From Siphonodentalium dalli (taxonomy: Eukaryota; Mollusca; Scaphopoda; Gadilida; Siphonodentaliidae): a DNA stretch of 64,000 nucleotides. The DNA is taken from assembly GCA_032622095.1 (NCBI GenBank), contig CP136066.1:193866816-193930815 (forward strand), given 5' to 3'. The notes beneath the pieces are model-generated. The model made no database searches. It was not told the origin of the DNA and saw only the letters and a list, made by a program, of their open reading frames with translations. The position numbers and the translations under genes are program-made. The stretch's first letter is position 1. Every line of letters starts with the position of its first letter. Positions 35,490-49,520 of the stretch are shown piece after piece.

Positions 35490-37500
35490 GCAACCACAAC
35501 GCGCCGCAGGCGCGTTGTTGCTTTTCAAGTTTAGGCGTGAATGACGTCATTAATTTTTACAATACCATGAAACAGCATTTCGACGCGATGAAAATCCGGA
35601 CAAGAAAAATGGGTTAAAAATCACGTGACTTCCGCTTCGCTTTCGCATAGAATCATGGGAACAATAATATCCCAAAAAGAAACGGTGACACAGAATCGGA
35701 AGTGGACCAACGGGATGGTTATAAAATTAACAACTTTAGTTTTTCTGAACAATTCCTACGTGATTTTGGCCTATAGATTAGTTTCGTTTGACCAATTTCG
35801 TTGGTTAGCTGAATAAAATCAGCGAAGACGTCATGACATGGTCCATGACGTCATTTGCGTCATTTGGTGTTGTGGGCTAGAATCCAGAAAAAATTGGTCT
35901 CCGCAGGAAACACTGATTTCACATCAGTATACTAGACTTGGTTGCATTTATAACCGTTTTCGCAAAAGATATATGCGAAAATAGCACAAGCAAACGTGCC
36001 TGCTTCAGAATCAAATTACCACAGTTGAATAGCCAAGGATGTACCCTTTCCAACAATGTATAGCACGACATCGTTTGTTGCGCCGATGTTTACTTATGGT
36101 GTTTTGTAGTAACGATCCCGCCTTAGCTGCGTGTAATTTTCCTCCGGACAAATTGCTCAGCGAAAAATCCCCCTAATAGGCGGACAACACATTCAATAAG
36201 TTCCCGTCTCGCAACGATTTGGCCTCACAGACATATCAGCGGCTTATCAATTCCTTCGAGATAAATGATTGAACCAATCTACCCTAACAAGGGGGATTTT
36301 TTCACGGTTGTATGTCGCGCGAATAGTATTGGCTGGCTGCCAGGTATTCACACTCAACATCGGAACGCGGCTCATTATTTGAAATCATTTGTGAGCAGTG
36401 GTGGCGGAGAGGAAGTCAAATTATATGTCCATCATAACATGGGTCGCCTTCGTTGGTGAATGTGGAATTAAGCCTCAACCAAATTTGTTGTCAAGTTGAT
36501 GTGGGGGGCTTATATGACCTTGACCTTGACCATAAAATGACCTTGACCTCTGTTGAAAGACATCTCACTTAAAGGGCCATTTTGCTAGATATGTGTTGCG
36601 ATGTACGCGCTAATGTCAATATTCAGAGGCCTTTTATAGCTATCCTTTAGAAATATACCGGTATCGAGGCTCCTACATACTCGAGTCTGTATCTGACGAA
36701 CAGAAACATGGGAGTACGATATCAATTTAAACTTGACCTCCACAAAGAATTTATTATATATTTGAAGAAAGTTTGTGGTCTGTGCGTGTGGGTGTGTGTG
36801 TATGTATGTATGTGTGTGTGTGTTTCCGCGATGGAATCGGAAACGGCTAACCGATTTTGATGAAACTTGGTACGGGTATGTAGTTTGACCTGAGGACTAA
36901 CATGGGTATATCCGTTTGCCCGTGCGGCGTGACCTTGACCTTCAAATGACCTTGAACTCAAGTTCTCCGCTGAGCCGATTTTCACCAAATTTGGTATGTG
37001 GGGGTAGTTTCAGGCGCTGAGCAATTTCGTCACACCCGGATGCCCGTGCGGCGTGAAATTGATATTTTAAATGACATGCCAACAAATTTCGTCTCAACCA
37101 CATGCCCGTCAGACAGGTACCCAGCTAAAACCTAATGTATAGTTTGTGACTTTTGTCTGTTAGCTATGGCCGGAAAAACTTCCGGACGGATTTCGACGAA
37201 ACTTGATACCTAAGTGTACGTTTGTCCGGGAAGTGTTTTGGACGGGTCAAAGTGTGATGCTTGATCTTCAAAATGGTCGATTCAAGATCAAATCAGGTAT
37301 TAGTGGCGGATTTCGACGATATTCGATAGCTAGGGATACTTTTGTCCGGGCAGTGTTTTGGACGGCTTAACTCGTAACCCCGACCTGACATTGACATTCA
37401 AAACGGTAAATTCAAGGTCAAATCTGGTCAAATTTCGCATAACTAGATCCGACGAAGCACCGCGTGTGGTTGCCCCGTTACGTGTCACGTACGATCATAT
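35490..37500. mobile_element. 2-kb TA-bounded element, unit 2
   Basis: Counterpart of 24761-26771 at the same offset, with the same terminal hairpin, TGACGTCA and TGACCTTGA motifs and microsatellite. Confidence 0.55.
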
Positions 37501-37579
37501 TATTCCCCAGACCCATTTTATTCGACACATTGTTTATAAAAGCTGAACAAGTACAATTGTTTTGACTTTGTAGGGCGGT

Positions 37580-38096
37580 GCTGTTTATTTTAGTGAATTA
37601 CGTTTTTACCTTGAAAAATAGGTGATTCATTCAGCAAAAACGGCAATTTTGACTATTAAAAAAACTAATAAAACAATCTAAAGTACACATAATCTTTATT
37701 GTAATGTCAGGTTGTCATACTATCATGTTTAAATTAGTTAATGCATTGGTAAAATGCAGATCTTTCATATAAATAATTGTCTAAAAATATTTTTCTGAAA
37801 TTGTCGGCCATTTTGGAATTCCGACTGCGGATCTTACATTTTGTTTACAAACTTATTTCATTATTTTAATTTTCAAACGTCTTAAAAAGGATTAAAAATC
37901 AGATATATACTGCAGAATTTAATTAGAAACAATTAAAACAATAATTTTATGAAACTTGAAAAAAAAAATTATTATTGTCATACAGTTGTGATCAAAATAA
38001 TTACGGTTACAAATATGGCCGATAATATCGGCCCTGGCAATTTACCGACCGGACATTTGGGCCGATAATATCGGCCCCTGGCAATCAAAGAGTTAA
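37580..38096. mobile_element. Right half of TTAA element, unit 3
   Basis: Same breakpoint as in units 1, 2 and 4; ends with TTAA at 38093-38096. Confidence 0.85.
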
Positions 38097-38782
38097 AGAA
38101 ACTGTCGCCCTAGAATTCAGAACTAATGCACTCTCGGCTCCTTCATCTGATACACAAAGACCACAAAGGCTCTGATATCAATGCATACCTTATAGAACCC
38201 ATCGGATGTTAGTTAAACATAATCCCTCTATGTCCGGGTTAATGGGCGAGGGACTGGACATTCGGAAAACAGAGGGTCGAGTCCGAAGGGCGAAGCCTTT
38301 TAGTTTCCGAATGTCCAGTCGCGGGTCCATTAACTGACTCAAGACGGTATTAAAAGAATCAGGTATGAAATACTTTCATACCAATGAACAATAACATATA
38401 AGAACATGGTTCTTGTTAGTGGAGGCTCAATGTGGACTATATATATATATATATATACGATCGACGCAGTTATCAGTATTATGGGCACGTATGCATATAC
38501 AGATATTTTTGGCTCGAACACTGCAATCGTATCGTTGTGTACAGAAGAAAAAACAGCACTCTATTACTATAATCTCACACGCTGACGTGTTATGTTCCAA
38601 TGTGGTAGATATCCCCCTGGTATGCAAGTAAGCTTCACGCCTCTATCGACAAGGAAATTAATTACGTGTGATTCATAAGCACTATGCAAATGCGTGTTTG
38701 TTTGGGCGGGTGAATAGAACCTCTTCTCTGTTAGAGGTCTCCGTGTGAGCTCATTCTATATAACGTCCAAGCTGCTGTTTTC

Positions 38783-39118
38783 GTGCATGATTGGTATTAT
38801 ATACGCTTAATAGAATCATTCACCGACATGTTTACCAAACGCAAAACGGGACCAGACACCCGGCACCCACTATTTTTAAAAACACCAAGAACATCTTGGT
38901 CCCAACAACTACTATTTCATTCTTATCCAACTTTTTGGAACAACTTTGATAACGAATTTACATCATACCAAACCAGACACATATTCAAACGGCGTTTACA
39001 TACAATTGTATTAAAAAATATTTTGCAATCATTAAATTCAACAATCAAAGATGTCCCGACTATGTGGTATAGCTCGGTCAATAGAGTGACATCCCCTACA
39101 TCGCAATTCACAACCTAA
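38783..39118 (+). pseudogene. LINE reverse transcriptase C-terminal remnant, unit 3
   Basis: Same as the unit 2 copy, including the premature stop after SQFTT. Confidence 0.55.
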
Positions 39119-39247
39119 CTCAGGACATTCCTACTCGACTTTCAATGAACATCCCACTGACAAGAAAGAGACAAACCATCGAGTAACCCATAATCGATTT
39201 ATCTATACGTATACCCTTCGTGCATATAATCCATTTAAATGCAACCA

Positions 39248-39939
39248 GTATTCCCAATTCTACCATAATGATAACAAACTACTAAAGCAATCAGCCAGGC
39301 CATCGTCGGTCAGCGTTTATTGTTCCGAAGACATGTACATATACATGAATTCATTATACACCCTACTCTACCAATGCTGTGCAGCGGTCCAGGAACAACC
39401 ACCCATAAAAACCCTTTTAGGGAAAACCATGATGGAAACCTGTTATCCGAACACTCTGCATGGACACAGCTAGTGTCGGAAATACACTCTCAATGAAATT
39501 TTACACAGAAACATTTCTTACTCTACACGTTCCATATTTATATAGGAACACCTGAATATCATAAGATAAGAACTTTAAACTATTTTGTATAACAGTGACA
39601 TGTCTGTCTATCTTAAAATGAGATCAATGAAAATTCTCAAACAAAATCAAATATTATCAAAGTTTGAAAACAAAAATTTTCAAACTCACTATCTCCAAAT
39701 TGAGCAATATCGCACACTTTAATTAAGTTAATTAAATAAAAATTTGTGTGCTGAACCAACAAAGTTAGGACTAGAAGTGACTACACTCCACTGATTTCCC
39801 GCCGAAATCAATTCTCCAATAACAACTTTTCATTGGCTGCTGCCTTAATGAAAACTCCGCCTACTCATAACATACATTATTCATCGAGCTGTGAATACAA
39901 TACTTTCCCGCTAATACCAGAAAACGCGGGAAAGTTATC
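39248..39939. other. 692-bp segment, unit 3
   Basis: Same position and content as 28519-29210; absent from units 1 and 4. Confidence 0.7.
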
Positions 39940-40093
39940 ATTATGTGATACATACTTATATAGCCGTGCATTGTACAATAACTCCGCCTATCGTAACATC
40001 TATTCATCTTCAAGGGGTGGCTATAAGTCAGTCTAGCCTGACTATGCCACCCCCTCAAATATACAACACAATATTTGTAAAATGTATTATGTA

Positions 40094-40493
40094 TTAACCC
40101 TTTACCCAACAAAACGGCCAAAACCGGCCAAATAAAGCTTCAACAGCCTAAAATATCTTCGGTCTGTCTCAATAGAACCATACAAATATGGATATCATTG
40201 GAACCGGCTCCTTGGTCACATTGTGATAGTTACAGTTATGCCCTGTGCCAATGCATTCTCTTATATATGCGAGTCGACCATATGTCGCCTCGCATATATA
40301 AGAGAATGCATTGGCCTAAAAAAAAACGTTTTTTAACACTTTTTACCATTTTTTCTTACATTCTTTAACAATTTTATAATTTGTAATGTGTTAAGCCAAT
40401 GCATTCTCTTATATATGCGAGGCGACCTATGGTCGACTCGCATATATAAGAGAATGCATTGGCACAGGGCCGTTCTGTTGGGTAAAGGGTTAA
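40094..40493. mobile_element. piggyBac-like TTAA MITE with palindrome pair, unit 3
   Basis: Same element and TTAA borders as in unit 2, one base longer in the A-run after the first palindrome. Confidence 0.92.
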
Positions 40494-42737
40494 TATGTGT
40501 ATATTGAAATAAAATATCCTATCCTATCCTATCCTAAATAGGGAGGCATAAACGTTATAGATCACGAATGTTGACTTGTGGTAGAGCATGGTATACAGTG
40601 CCCATTCGGAAGATAGAAGTTCGAGGTAGAACAAATGAGCTGGGTTTTAATGTCACTTATAAGTCCCTCATTCATAGGTTTCAAAGGTCAATTGTTACTT
40701 ACGATTGACATTTGAATCAAGTGCACAATGTTTCCGAATCCTTAGTTGGCATCTGCAGAGTCTATTGATCGGACATGGCTCATTCGAGCTTCCAAATTTT
40801 TTCTACGTAATTTGTAGGAGGTATAAAATACAGGTTGACAAATACAAATATTGATATACTGACAATATTGCAGCTCCCCGAGCTGATGTTTTGTGACATC
40901 CGCGAAATTGATGTGCGCTTGCTATGGGATCAATAATTAGTGTGTGGGCAAGGAATACTGAGTCCTCTCAGTACCGAGTCTTTTGCAGAAAACTATAGAC
41001 GGCACATCTTCAAACGTGCATTTTGAAGAATTACATAACCATAACTTGGATCCAACAGACTTTGGTTTTACCAAATATAAACGCTTTAAGTCCCTTCTAC
41101 AAGTGAGAGTCCCAACGGGTGTACAATTGGCACCGGATACAATTCTGCGAATTACAATATAGAATGCTCGTGCTCAAGTCACCAGTCATGCATAGCAACT
41201 GAAGCGCATCTAAATTTACATGCACTATGTTTTGCTCCTTTCATGGAACAATTGAATGCTGCAGCGAGTTGGGCTTCAAAACCACTTTGAATGAGAGAAA
41301 TAATGTAATTCTAACTGGTAAACTGACTGCAGGCAGTTATCGTGTTGTATTTTGTTGCAAATTTTGAAATCCAAGATGGCCGCTGGCAGCCATGTTTTTT
41401 TGGCCGAATGACCTCAAAATGACTCATTCCTATTTACATGTCCATGTTAACATCCATGATAAGTAGTATGCACAGAAATTCATATACAGCGACCATTTTG
41501 ACAGCCAGCTTTATTTTTCTCAGATTTCTCAGGGTTACCGGCGTTTCAGCCGGTGGAATCTTTAGCATAAAACCCTACACCACAAGTATCCGATGAGAAA
41601 ACACTATATACGCTAAAACACGCATTGTTTCTTAGGGCCGGATTAGGTGCACACAGAAATGTCAAGGTACCCCCGAATGGGAAAACAAAAGAATGGAAAA
41701 TGTCAACCCAAGGGGATGGGGATGAATATATTCACAGTTGGAATTTCAAGTGAGATGGTGCAGTTGAATATTCCAAGTGGGACTTTATACGCTAAAACGC
41801 GCATATATGTCTCTTATAGGCCGGACTATTACTGAAATGTGTGTTAATAACACGGCTTATATCATGCTTCTAGTTAAATAGTCCTGGCAAATAATGACAT
41901 AGATGTCGCATGGAGAGAGATACAACATTTGTGTTCAGCATAAACATAAATTAAACTTTGATAATCCGCATGTTGGAAATGGCAGATAGGCGGACGTTTT
42001 GCTCACCGCGTGTTTTTACTGAGGCACCCCATGAAAAAATCGGTATATATTTTTTTTTAATAAAGCCGACATATTTGACAGATTATATTCACATCTTTTG
42101 AGAAGATATATTCGTCCAATGTTGATACCAAGAGTAAAGTAATAGATATTTTGTAACTAATTTTTAGGGTGAGAAGAATATGACGATTCACGCAAAGCCT
42201 GATACCACTTAGCTTTTGGGGTGGGTTGATATTTCTGCCTTTGATAATATATAATATGGCCAACCGCGATAAATGATATATTCAAACGTAGCTAATTCGC
42301 AGTAGTTCCTATCGTATAAAATAATTGGCCCTAACCATCTTACTTTAGGTTTTATAAGAAAAGAAAGACAACGCTTTGCGTGTATCGTCATATTCTTCTC
42401 GCCCAAACAATATGTAGTGATAGTCACATGGTTACATGTATGTCATTACTCTGGCCAATAAGCCAAAAAGATCACTTTGGATAATTCACGTTTCGCTTTA
42501 ATATTTTGTTGTTGTTTTGCAATCGGGTCACACACTCACACACGTATGTTTATTTCAGTATACCTCCATTTATGGAGAAGTATGCGACATCTTCCCTTCA
42601 CTTAGACGCCATACAATCCTCATACGCCACCTCCATGGTGGATATAGGACAGTGTCATGAGGACACCATACCATAGGAGGCGGCAACGAAACGTTATGGT
42701 GAACGATATCTACATCGACACCATTAAACGCCATATA

Positions 42738-43093
42738 AGATTGGCTTTGACGAAATAAATGAGGCAGTCAGTTTGTTCAATACACCTGCTAATGGATCGT
42801 AGTGAGATACAACAAAATGATAGATAATTAGTCTATACAGCAGTTGCATCCACTGTTTGCAGAAAGCTTTCACACATCCGTATCGGAAGTCAAATAAAAA
42901 TCCTTTTAGCAGATTGCACCTGTCGCTATACCAGACCAGGAATCAGAACAAACCCATTTCATTTTTATCCTGGAAACTCGCGACAAGGATTGTTTTCTTA
43001 TCGCCTCTCAGTGAGCGAATGTTAACTTCGTCGCGGATTCCTTGCCGCAACTCTGGTTGACAGTCAGCAGTGAAGGTTTCTCGTTTCATATAG
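42738..43093 (+). promoter_or_regulatory. Conserved proximal upstream block, copy 3
   Basis: Same block with a few substitutions relative to copies 1 and 2 (for example CAAACCCATTTC for CAAACTCATTTC and CAGTGAGCG for CAGTGGGCG), the latter variant shared with copies 4 and 5. Confidence 0.35.
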
Positions 43094-44341
43094 ATGCTGT
43101 TTGGTGAACATCCCTGTAGAATGGAGATCATTTTCTTAAGGGGTTCATTCGTTTGTTTCTATATTCTGAGTTATGCCACTGTGAGTTCAGCATCAGATAC
43201 TAGCATGGTCAAGGTACTACATGACAACATAACATCTAACTACTCACCCGATCTTCGTCCTGCGCGATTCGGGAATGAGACGATCTACGTCGATGTGACA
43301 TTCGACTTGGTGGCAATCACTAAATTGGACGATATTACTCAGTCAATGTGGTCGACTGCGTACTTAACGGTGGCATGGACTGACGAACTGCTTACATGGG
43401 ACCCGCAATATTTCAACGGAATAAATAGTCTCAAAATTCCAGGCAAGAACGTGTGGAAGCCACCTCTCATTCTAGCGAATGTCCTCGACGAGTCAGTAGA
43501 CATTTCTCACAGCTTTCTTCCTGTAACTCTGCTTCACGACGGCAAGATATTCTGGGTTCCTGGAGAAGCTTTCAAAAGCAAATGCGTCATCGATGTGACG
43601 TCATTTCCGTATGATAAACACGATTGCAATCTGATAATCTCGCTATACATGCACATGCCAGAAGAGGTGGCGATCCGAAACCTTGCTATAGGCAGGGAGT
43701 ATTTCCATCCAAATGGAATATGGAAACTTACCAACTTAAGTATATCTAAAATATTGGACACGGGTATTCAGCTCATACATGTTTCAGTGAGTGTCGAGAG
43801 GTTATCAAAGTTCATGGAGGTGACATTAATTGCGCCAGTAATTCTACTAAACATACTGAACGTTGGCGTTTTCATGATACCGTCGGATTCGGGGGAGAAA
43901 ATCTCCTTTGCCGTTACATCGTGGCTTACGTTCGCAGTTTTCATGAGTTTCATATCTGGTTACCTACCGGAAGGTGGCACAAATGTCTGCAACCTGTCGA
44001 AGTTTCTGTTGGTTATGCTTATACAAAGTGCGATTGTTGTCATGGCGACAATTTTGACAGTTTACGTTCACAACATAGCCGGAGATATCCCCGCTTGTTT
44101 AAGCGTCTTGATGCCTTGTTCACGAAAATGCCACAACAAGGTTGCGTCCGAGGGAAACAACATAGAACTGACGTCAGAAAACCAGGAACGTTCACATGAG
44201 AGAGGTGACTGTAACCGTAGTATCCGTATCAACACGTGGAAAGATGTCAGCTCCAAGATGGACGTGATGTTCTTCGTGGTTATTCTTGTCACTTCTATAG
44301 CTCTTAATGCCAGTTTTAATCCGATGTGTGTAGCTACTTGA
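43094..44341 (+). CDS. Cys-loop ligand-gated ion channel, nicotinic-like, copy 3
   Basis: Intact 415-codon ORF. Differs from copies 1 and 2 at three residues that I can see: S76T (shared with copies 4 and 5), K353E in the M3-M4 loop (shared with copies 0 and 5) and S403A in M4. Signal peptide, Cys-loop C164-C178, GEK before M2 and the four membrane segments are unchanged, as are the atypical binding-site positions. The likely start is the second ATG at 43121. E353 in an otherwise copy 1-like loop makes this copy intermediate between the two loop types. Confidence 0.93.
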   Translation: MLFGEHPCRMEIIFLRGSFVCFYILSYATVSSASDTSMVKVLHDNITSNYSPDLRPARFGNETIYVDVTFDLVAITKLDDITQSMWSTAYLTVAWTDELLTWDPQYFNGINSLKIPGKNVWKPPLILANVLDESVDISHSFLPVTLLHDGKIFWVPGEAFKSKCVIDVTSFPYDKHDCNLIISLYMHMPEEVAIRNLAIGREYFHPNGIWKLTNLSISKILDTGIQLIHVSVSVERLSKFMEVTLIAPVILLNILNVGVFMIPSDSGEKISFAVTSWLTFAVFMSFISGYLPEGGTNVCNLSKFLLVMLIQSAIVVMATILTVYVHNIAGDIPACLSVLMPCSRKCHNKVASEGNNIELTSENQERSHERGDCNRSIRINTWKDVSSKMDVMFFVVILVTSIALNASFNPMCVAT

Positions 44342-44470
44342 CATTCCTTTATCCACGTTGATGTCTGGTTGACACGTCGATTGGATTTGTGAAATATTTC
44401 TTCAAACTTCTTCATTTCGCCACAATTTTGACCGCTCATATTTCAAGCCTGAAAACAAAATGAACTGAAA

Positions 44471-44476
44471 AATAAA
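44471..44476 (+). terminator. Polyadenylation signal, copy 3
   Basis: AATAAA 130 bp after the stop. Confidence 0.6.
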
Positions 44477-44787
44477 TTGAATATGATTTTTGATCAGTTT
44501 CGGACTTTATTTCCTTCTTATGCATGTTAGGGTACGTTTACACACTTGCTATTTTGCCTGGCATTTTTTCAGGCATTTCGATACAGAAGGCGATAGTGTT
44601 CCAGAAAACTAATGCAACAATGCTTAAAAAATGCATCTGTTCCGCAGCTAACTATTTGAGAAGTAAAAACCATGTTCCACATGTAGTGATGCTAATGAAA
44701 TGTGCTTTAAATACCAGGCATGCAGTTATCTCGCAAGAATTCATCATACCTGTATTTGCAGGCAAATGTGGAACTACAGACCCTGTA

Positions 44788-45185
44788 CCAATGCATTCTC
44801 TTATTTACGCGAGTCAACCACAGGTCGCCTCGCATATATAAGAGAATGTATTGGCCTAACAAATTTTATATTTTTTTTCATTATTGTTAAAAAATGTAAG
44901 AAAAATTAAAAAAACATTGTTAAAAAATATTAGAAAAAATGATAACAATGATAACACTGTTAAAAAATATATGAATATGAAATGATATAAATTGATATAG
45001 AATTTAAGAAAAAATTATAAAAAATGACAAAAATTGTTAAAGAATGGAAGAAAAAATGATAAACAATTGTTAAAGAATGTAAGAAAAATTTCAAAAAATA
45101 TGATAAAAAATTGTTAGGCCAATGCATTATCTTATATATGGGAGCCGACCTATGGTCGACGTGCATATATAAGAGAATGCATTGG
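44788..45185. repeat. Palindrome pair with AT-rich spacer, unit 3
   Basis: Two opposite palindromes around an AT-rich spacer. The upstream flank (GGCATGCAGTTATCTCGCAAGAATTC) is shared with unit 4 more than with unit 1. Confidence 0.85.
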
Positions 45186-46225
45186 CACAGGTTCTTTAAT
45201 GTTGCACCAGCGCAGCTCCCGTCATGAAAGGGTTAATGCATGTTGCATGCATATTCTGGCACATTATGGTTTTCTGTGAAGAAATACCTGCAAAAAAATG
45301 CCGTGCAAACTGATCAGAGTATCAACGCAGGAAAACTTCCTCCACTTGAGTTAATCCAGACCTTTTGTCCGGAAACGAGGAAAGTTCACAGACGAGAGGT
45401 GACACAATTCGCATTATTCGTGTTCATTCGTGGAAGGAGCTCAGCTCAAATATGGATTCTCGACAGTTCAATTGTTCTGAATATCATCTGCAATCATGTT
45501 TCCAGGATGGCGTGCGTGGTGTTTTATCTCGTGAATAAACGGACGCCATGGTTATAACATATTTATAAACAAATATATAAAATCAACCCGATAAAAATAT
45601 ATATGATGATGATTTTCGGTTATCGATTACGTATTGTTGCGGTGACAAATACACACAGTGTACAATCGCACCTTCAACAAACCGGAAGTTGCGGAACGCT
45701 ATACAATGTAGGTGGTGACGACATTCTATTTTCGATAACTGTTTTTACTGCACTCGCTTTGGAAGGACATATTTTCGATATAATCTCGGATCAAATGACC
45801 AGTTTAAATTACAGCCACGCAATTTTGTGATATTTGGCTTATTAGCATTTCATATCATGTCACAACTGTCCGGTCTCCATGATTTTAAAGACGAAAAACG
45901 CACTTTTGCCGGCCGAAATCGCACCACCTGTATCTGGCTTCCGGTATATTGTGGATACCACACATCCGGTGTAATAAATTTTTTCACATATTGACATGTG
46001 GTCAGTATATGACCATTTTTCACAAAGATATGCTAATTACTCTTTCTGGTCCGCAGATTTAGTTTGTATTATATTGTTCAGAGATGAATGTATCAACTCA
46101 AAAATGTAGCGATTATATTATATTTCATCACAAACGTTGTCTCATCCTACTTTGTTAGGGATTTCGTCGGTAATTGAGGCTTCACAGCTTCTTGTAAAGT
46201 AGCGCTGCATTCATAGAATATTATA

Positions 46226-48236
46226 GCAACCACAACGCGCCGCAGGCGCGTTGTTGCTTTTCAAGTTTAGGCGTGAATGACGTCATTAATTTTTACAATA
46301 CCATGAAACAGCATTTCGACGCGATGAAAATCCGGACAAGAAAAATGGGTTAAAAATCACGTGACTTCCGCTTCGCTTTCGCATAGAATCATGGGAACAA
46401 TAATATCCCAAAAAGAAACGGTGACACAGAATCGGAAGTGGACCAACGGGATGGTTATAAAATTAACAACTTTAGTTTTTCTGAACAATTCCTACGTGAT
46501 TTTGGCCTATAGATTAGTTTCGTTTGACCAATTTCGTTGGTTAGCTGAATAAAATCAGCGAAGACGTCATGACATGGTCCATGACGTCATTTGCGTCATT
46601 TGGTGTTGTGGGCTAGAATCCAGAAAAAATTGGTCTCCGCAGGAAACACTGATTTCACATCAGTATACTAGACTTGGTTGCATTTATAACCGTTTTCGCA
46701 AAAGATATATGCGAAAATAGCACAAGCAAACGTGCCTGCTTCAGAATCAAATTACCACAGTTGAATAGCCAAGGATGTACCCTTTCCAACAATGTATAGC
46801 ACGACATCGTTTGTTGCGCCGATGTTTACTTATGGTGTTTTGTAATAACGATCCCGCCTTAGCTGCGTGTAATTTTCCTCCGGACAAATTGCTCAGCGAA
46901 AAATCCCCCTAATAGGCGGACAACACATTCAATAAGTTCCCGTCTCGCAACGATTTGGCCTCACAGACATATCAGCGGCTTATCAATTCCTTCGAGATAA
47001 ATGATTGAATCAATCTACCCTAACAAGGGGGATTTTTTCACGGTTGTATGTCGCGCGAATAGTATTGGCTGGCTGCCAGGTATTCACACTCAACATCGGA
47101 ACGCGGCTCATTATTTGAAATCATTTGTGAGCAGTGGTGGCGGAGAGGAAGTCAAATTATATGTCCATCATAACATGGGTCGCCTTCGTTGGTGAATGTG
47201 GAATTAAGCCTCAACCAAATTTGTTGTCAAGTTGATGTGGGGGGCTTATATGACCTTGACCTTGACCATAAAATGACCTTGACCTCTGTTGAAAGACATC
47301 TCTCTTAAAGGGCCATTTTGCTAGATATGTGTTGCGATGTACGCGCTAATGTCAATATTCAGAGGCCTTTTATAGCTATCCTTTAGAAATATACCGGTAT
47401 CGAGGCTCCTACATACTCGAGTCTGTATCTGACGAACAGAAACATGGGAGTACGATATCAATTTAAACTTGACCTCCACAAAGAATTTATTATATATTTG
47501 AAGAAAGTTTGTGGTCTGTGCGTGTGGGTGTGTGTGTATGTATGTATGTGTGTGTGTGTTTCCGCGATGGAATCGGAAACGGCTAACCGATTTTGATGAA
47601 ACTTGGTACGGGTATGTAGTTTGACCTGAGGACTAACATGGGTATATCCGTTTGCCCGTGCGGCGTGACCTTGACCTTCAAATGACCTTGAACTCAAGTT
47701 CTCCGCTGAGCCGATTTTCACCAAATTTGGTATGTGGGGGTAGTTTCAGGCGCTGAGCAATTTCGTCACACCCGGATGCCCGTGCGGCGTGAAATTGATA
47801 TTTTAAATGACATGCCAACAAATTTCGTCTCACCCACATGCCCGTCAGACAGGTACCCAGCTAAAACCTAATGTATAGTTTGTGACTTTTGTCTGTTAGC
47901 TATGGCCGGGAAAACTTCCGGACGGATTTCGACGAAACTTGATACCTAAGTGTACGTTTGTCCGGGAAGTGTTTTGGACGGGTCAAAGTGTGATGCTTGA
48001 TCTTCAAAATGGTCGATTCAAGATCAAATCAGGTATTAGTGGCGGATTTCGACGATATTCGATAGCTAGGGATACTTTTGTCCGGGCAGTGTTTTGGACG
48101 GCTTAACTCGTAACCCCGACCTGACATTGACATTCAAAACGGTAAATTCAAGGTCAAATCTGGTCAAATTTCGCATAACTAGATCCGACGAAGCACCGCG
48201 TGTGGTTGCCCCGTTACGTGTCACGTACGATCATAT
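46226..48236. mobile_element. 2-kb TA-bounded element, unit 3
   Basis: Counterpart of 24761-26771 with a handful of substitutions; same terminal hairpin and repeated TGACCTTGA phrases. Confidence 0.55.
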
Positions 48237-48315
48237 TATTCCCCAGACCCATTTTATTCGACACATTGTTTATAAAAGCTGAACAAGTACAATTGTTTTG
48301 ACTTTGTAGGGCGGT

Positions 48316-48832
48316 GCTGTTTATTTTAGTGAATTACGTTTTTACCTTGAAAAATAAATGATTCATTCAGCAAAAACGGCAATTTTGACTATTAAAAAAA
48401 CTAATAAAACAATCTAAAGTACACATAATCTTTATTGTAATGTCAGGTTGTCATACTATCATGTTTAAATTAGTTAATGCATTGGTAAAATGCAGATCTT
48501 TCATATAAATAATTGTCTAAAAATATTTTTCTGAAATTGTCGGCCATTTTGGAATTCCGACTGCGGATCTTACATTTTGTTTACAAACTTATTTCATTAT
48601 TTTAATTTTCAAACGTCTTAAAAAGGATTAAAAATCAGATATATACTGCAGAATTTAATTAGAAACAATTAAAACAATAATTTTATGAAACTTGAAAAAC
48701 TTTTTTATTATTGTCATACAGTTGTGATCAAAATAATTACGGTTACAAATATGGCCGATAATATCGGCCCTGGCAATTTACCGACCGGACATTTGGGCCG
48801 ATAATATCGGCCCCTGGCAATCAAAGAGTTAA
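48316..48832. mobile_element. Right half of TTAA element, unit 4
   Basis: Standard breakpoint; ends with TTAA at 48829-48832. Confidence 0.85.
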
Positions 48833-49520
48833 AGAAACTGTCGCCCTAGAATTCAGAACTAATGCACTCTCGGCTCCTTCATCTGATACACAAAGACCAC
48901 AAAGGCTCTGATATCAATGCATACCTTATAGAACCCATCGGATGTTAGTTAAACATAATCCCTCTATGTCCGGGTTAATGGGCGAGGGACTGGACATTCG
49001 GAAAACAGAGGGTCGAGTCCGAAGGGCGAAGCCTTTTTGTTTCCGAATGTCCAGTCGCGGGTCCATTAACTGACTCAAGACGGTATTAAAAGAATCAGGT
49101 ATGAAATACTTTCATACCAATGAACAATAACATATAAGAACATGGTTCTTGTTAGTGGAGGCTCAATGTGGACTATATATATAGATATATATATACGATC
49201 GACGCAGTTATCAGTATTATGGGCACGTATGCATATACAGATATTTTTGGCTCGAACACTGCAATCGTATCGTTGTGTACAGACGAAAAAACAGCACTCT
49301 ATTACTATAATCTCACATGCTGACGTGTTATGTTCCAATGTGGTAGATACCCCCCTGGTATGCAAGTAAGCTTCACGCCTCTATCGACAAGGACATTAAT
49401 TACGTGTGATTTATAAGCACTATGCAAATGCGTGTTTGTTTGGGTGGGTGAATAGAACTCCTTCGCTGTTAGAGGTCTCCGTGTGAGCTCATTCTACATA
49501 ACGTCCAAGCTGCTGTTTTC

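Larger units (their letters stand above)
26851..37579 (+). repeat. Array unit 2 (10,729 bp)
   Basis: Carries receptor copy 2. Its first part matches unit 3 (same MITE, same 692-bp segment, same 439-bp absence) while its later part, from about 30540, matches unit 1. It is thus a mosaic, or the junction of a one-unit-long recent duplication. Confidence 0.9.
37580..48315 (+). repeat. Array unit 3 (10,736 bp)
   Basis: Carries receptor copy 3. Nearly the same as unit 2 up to about 42 kb (single differences such as C for A near 40931), then accumulates differences, e.g. G to A at 42154, T to C in the upstream block and changes in the gene. Confidence 0.9.
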
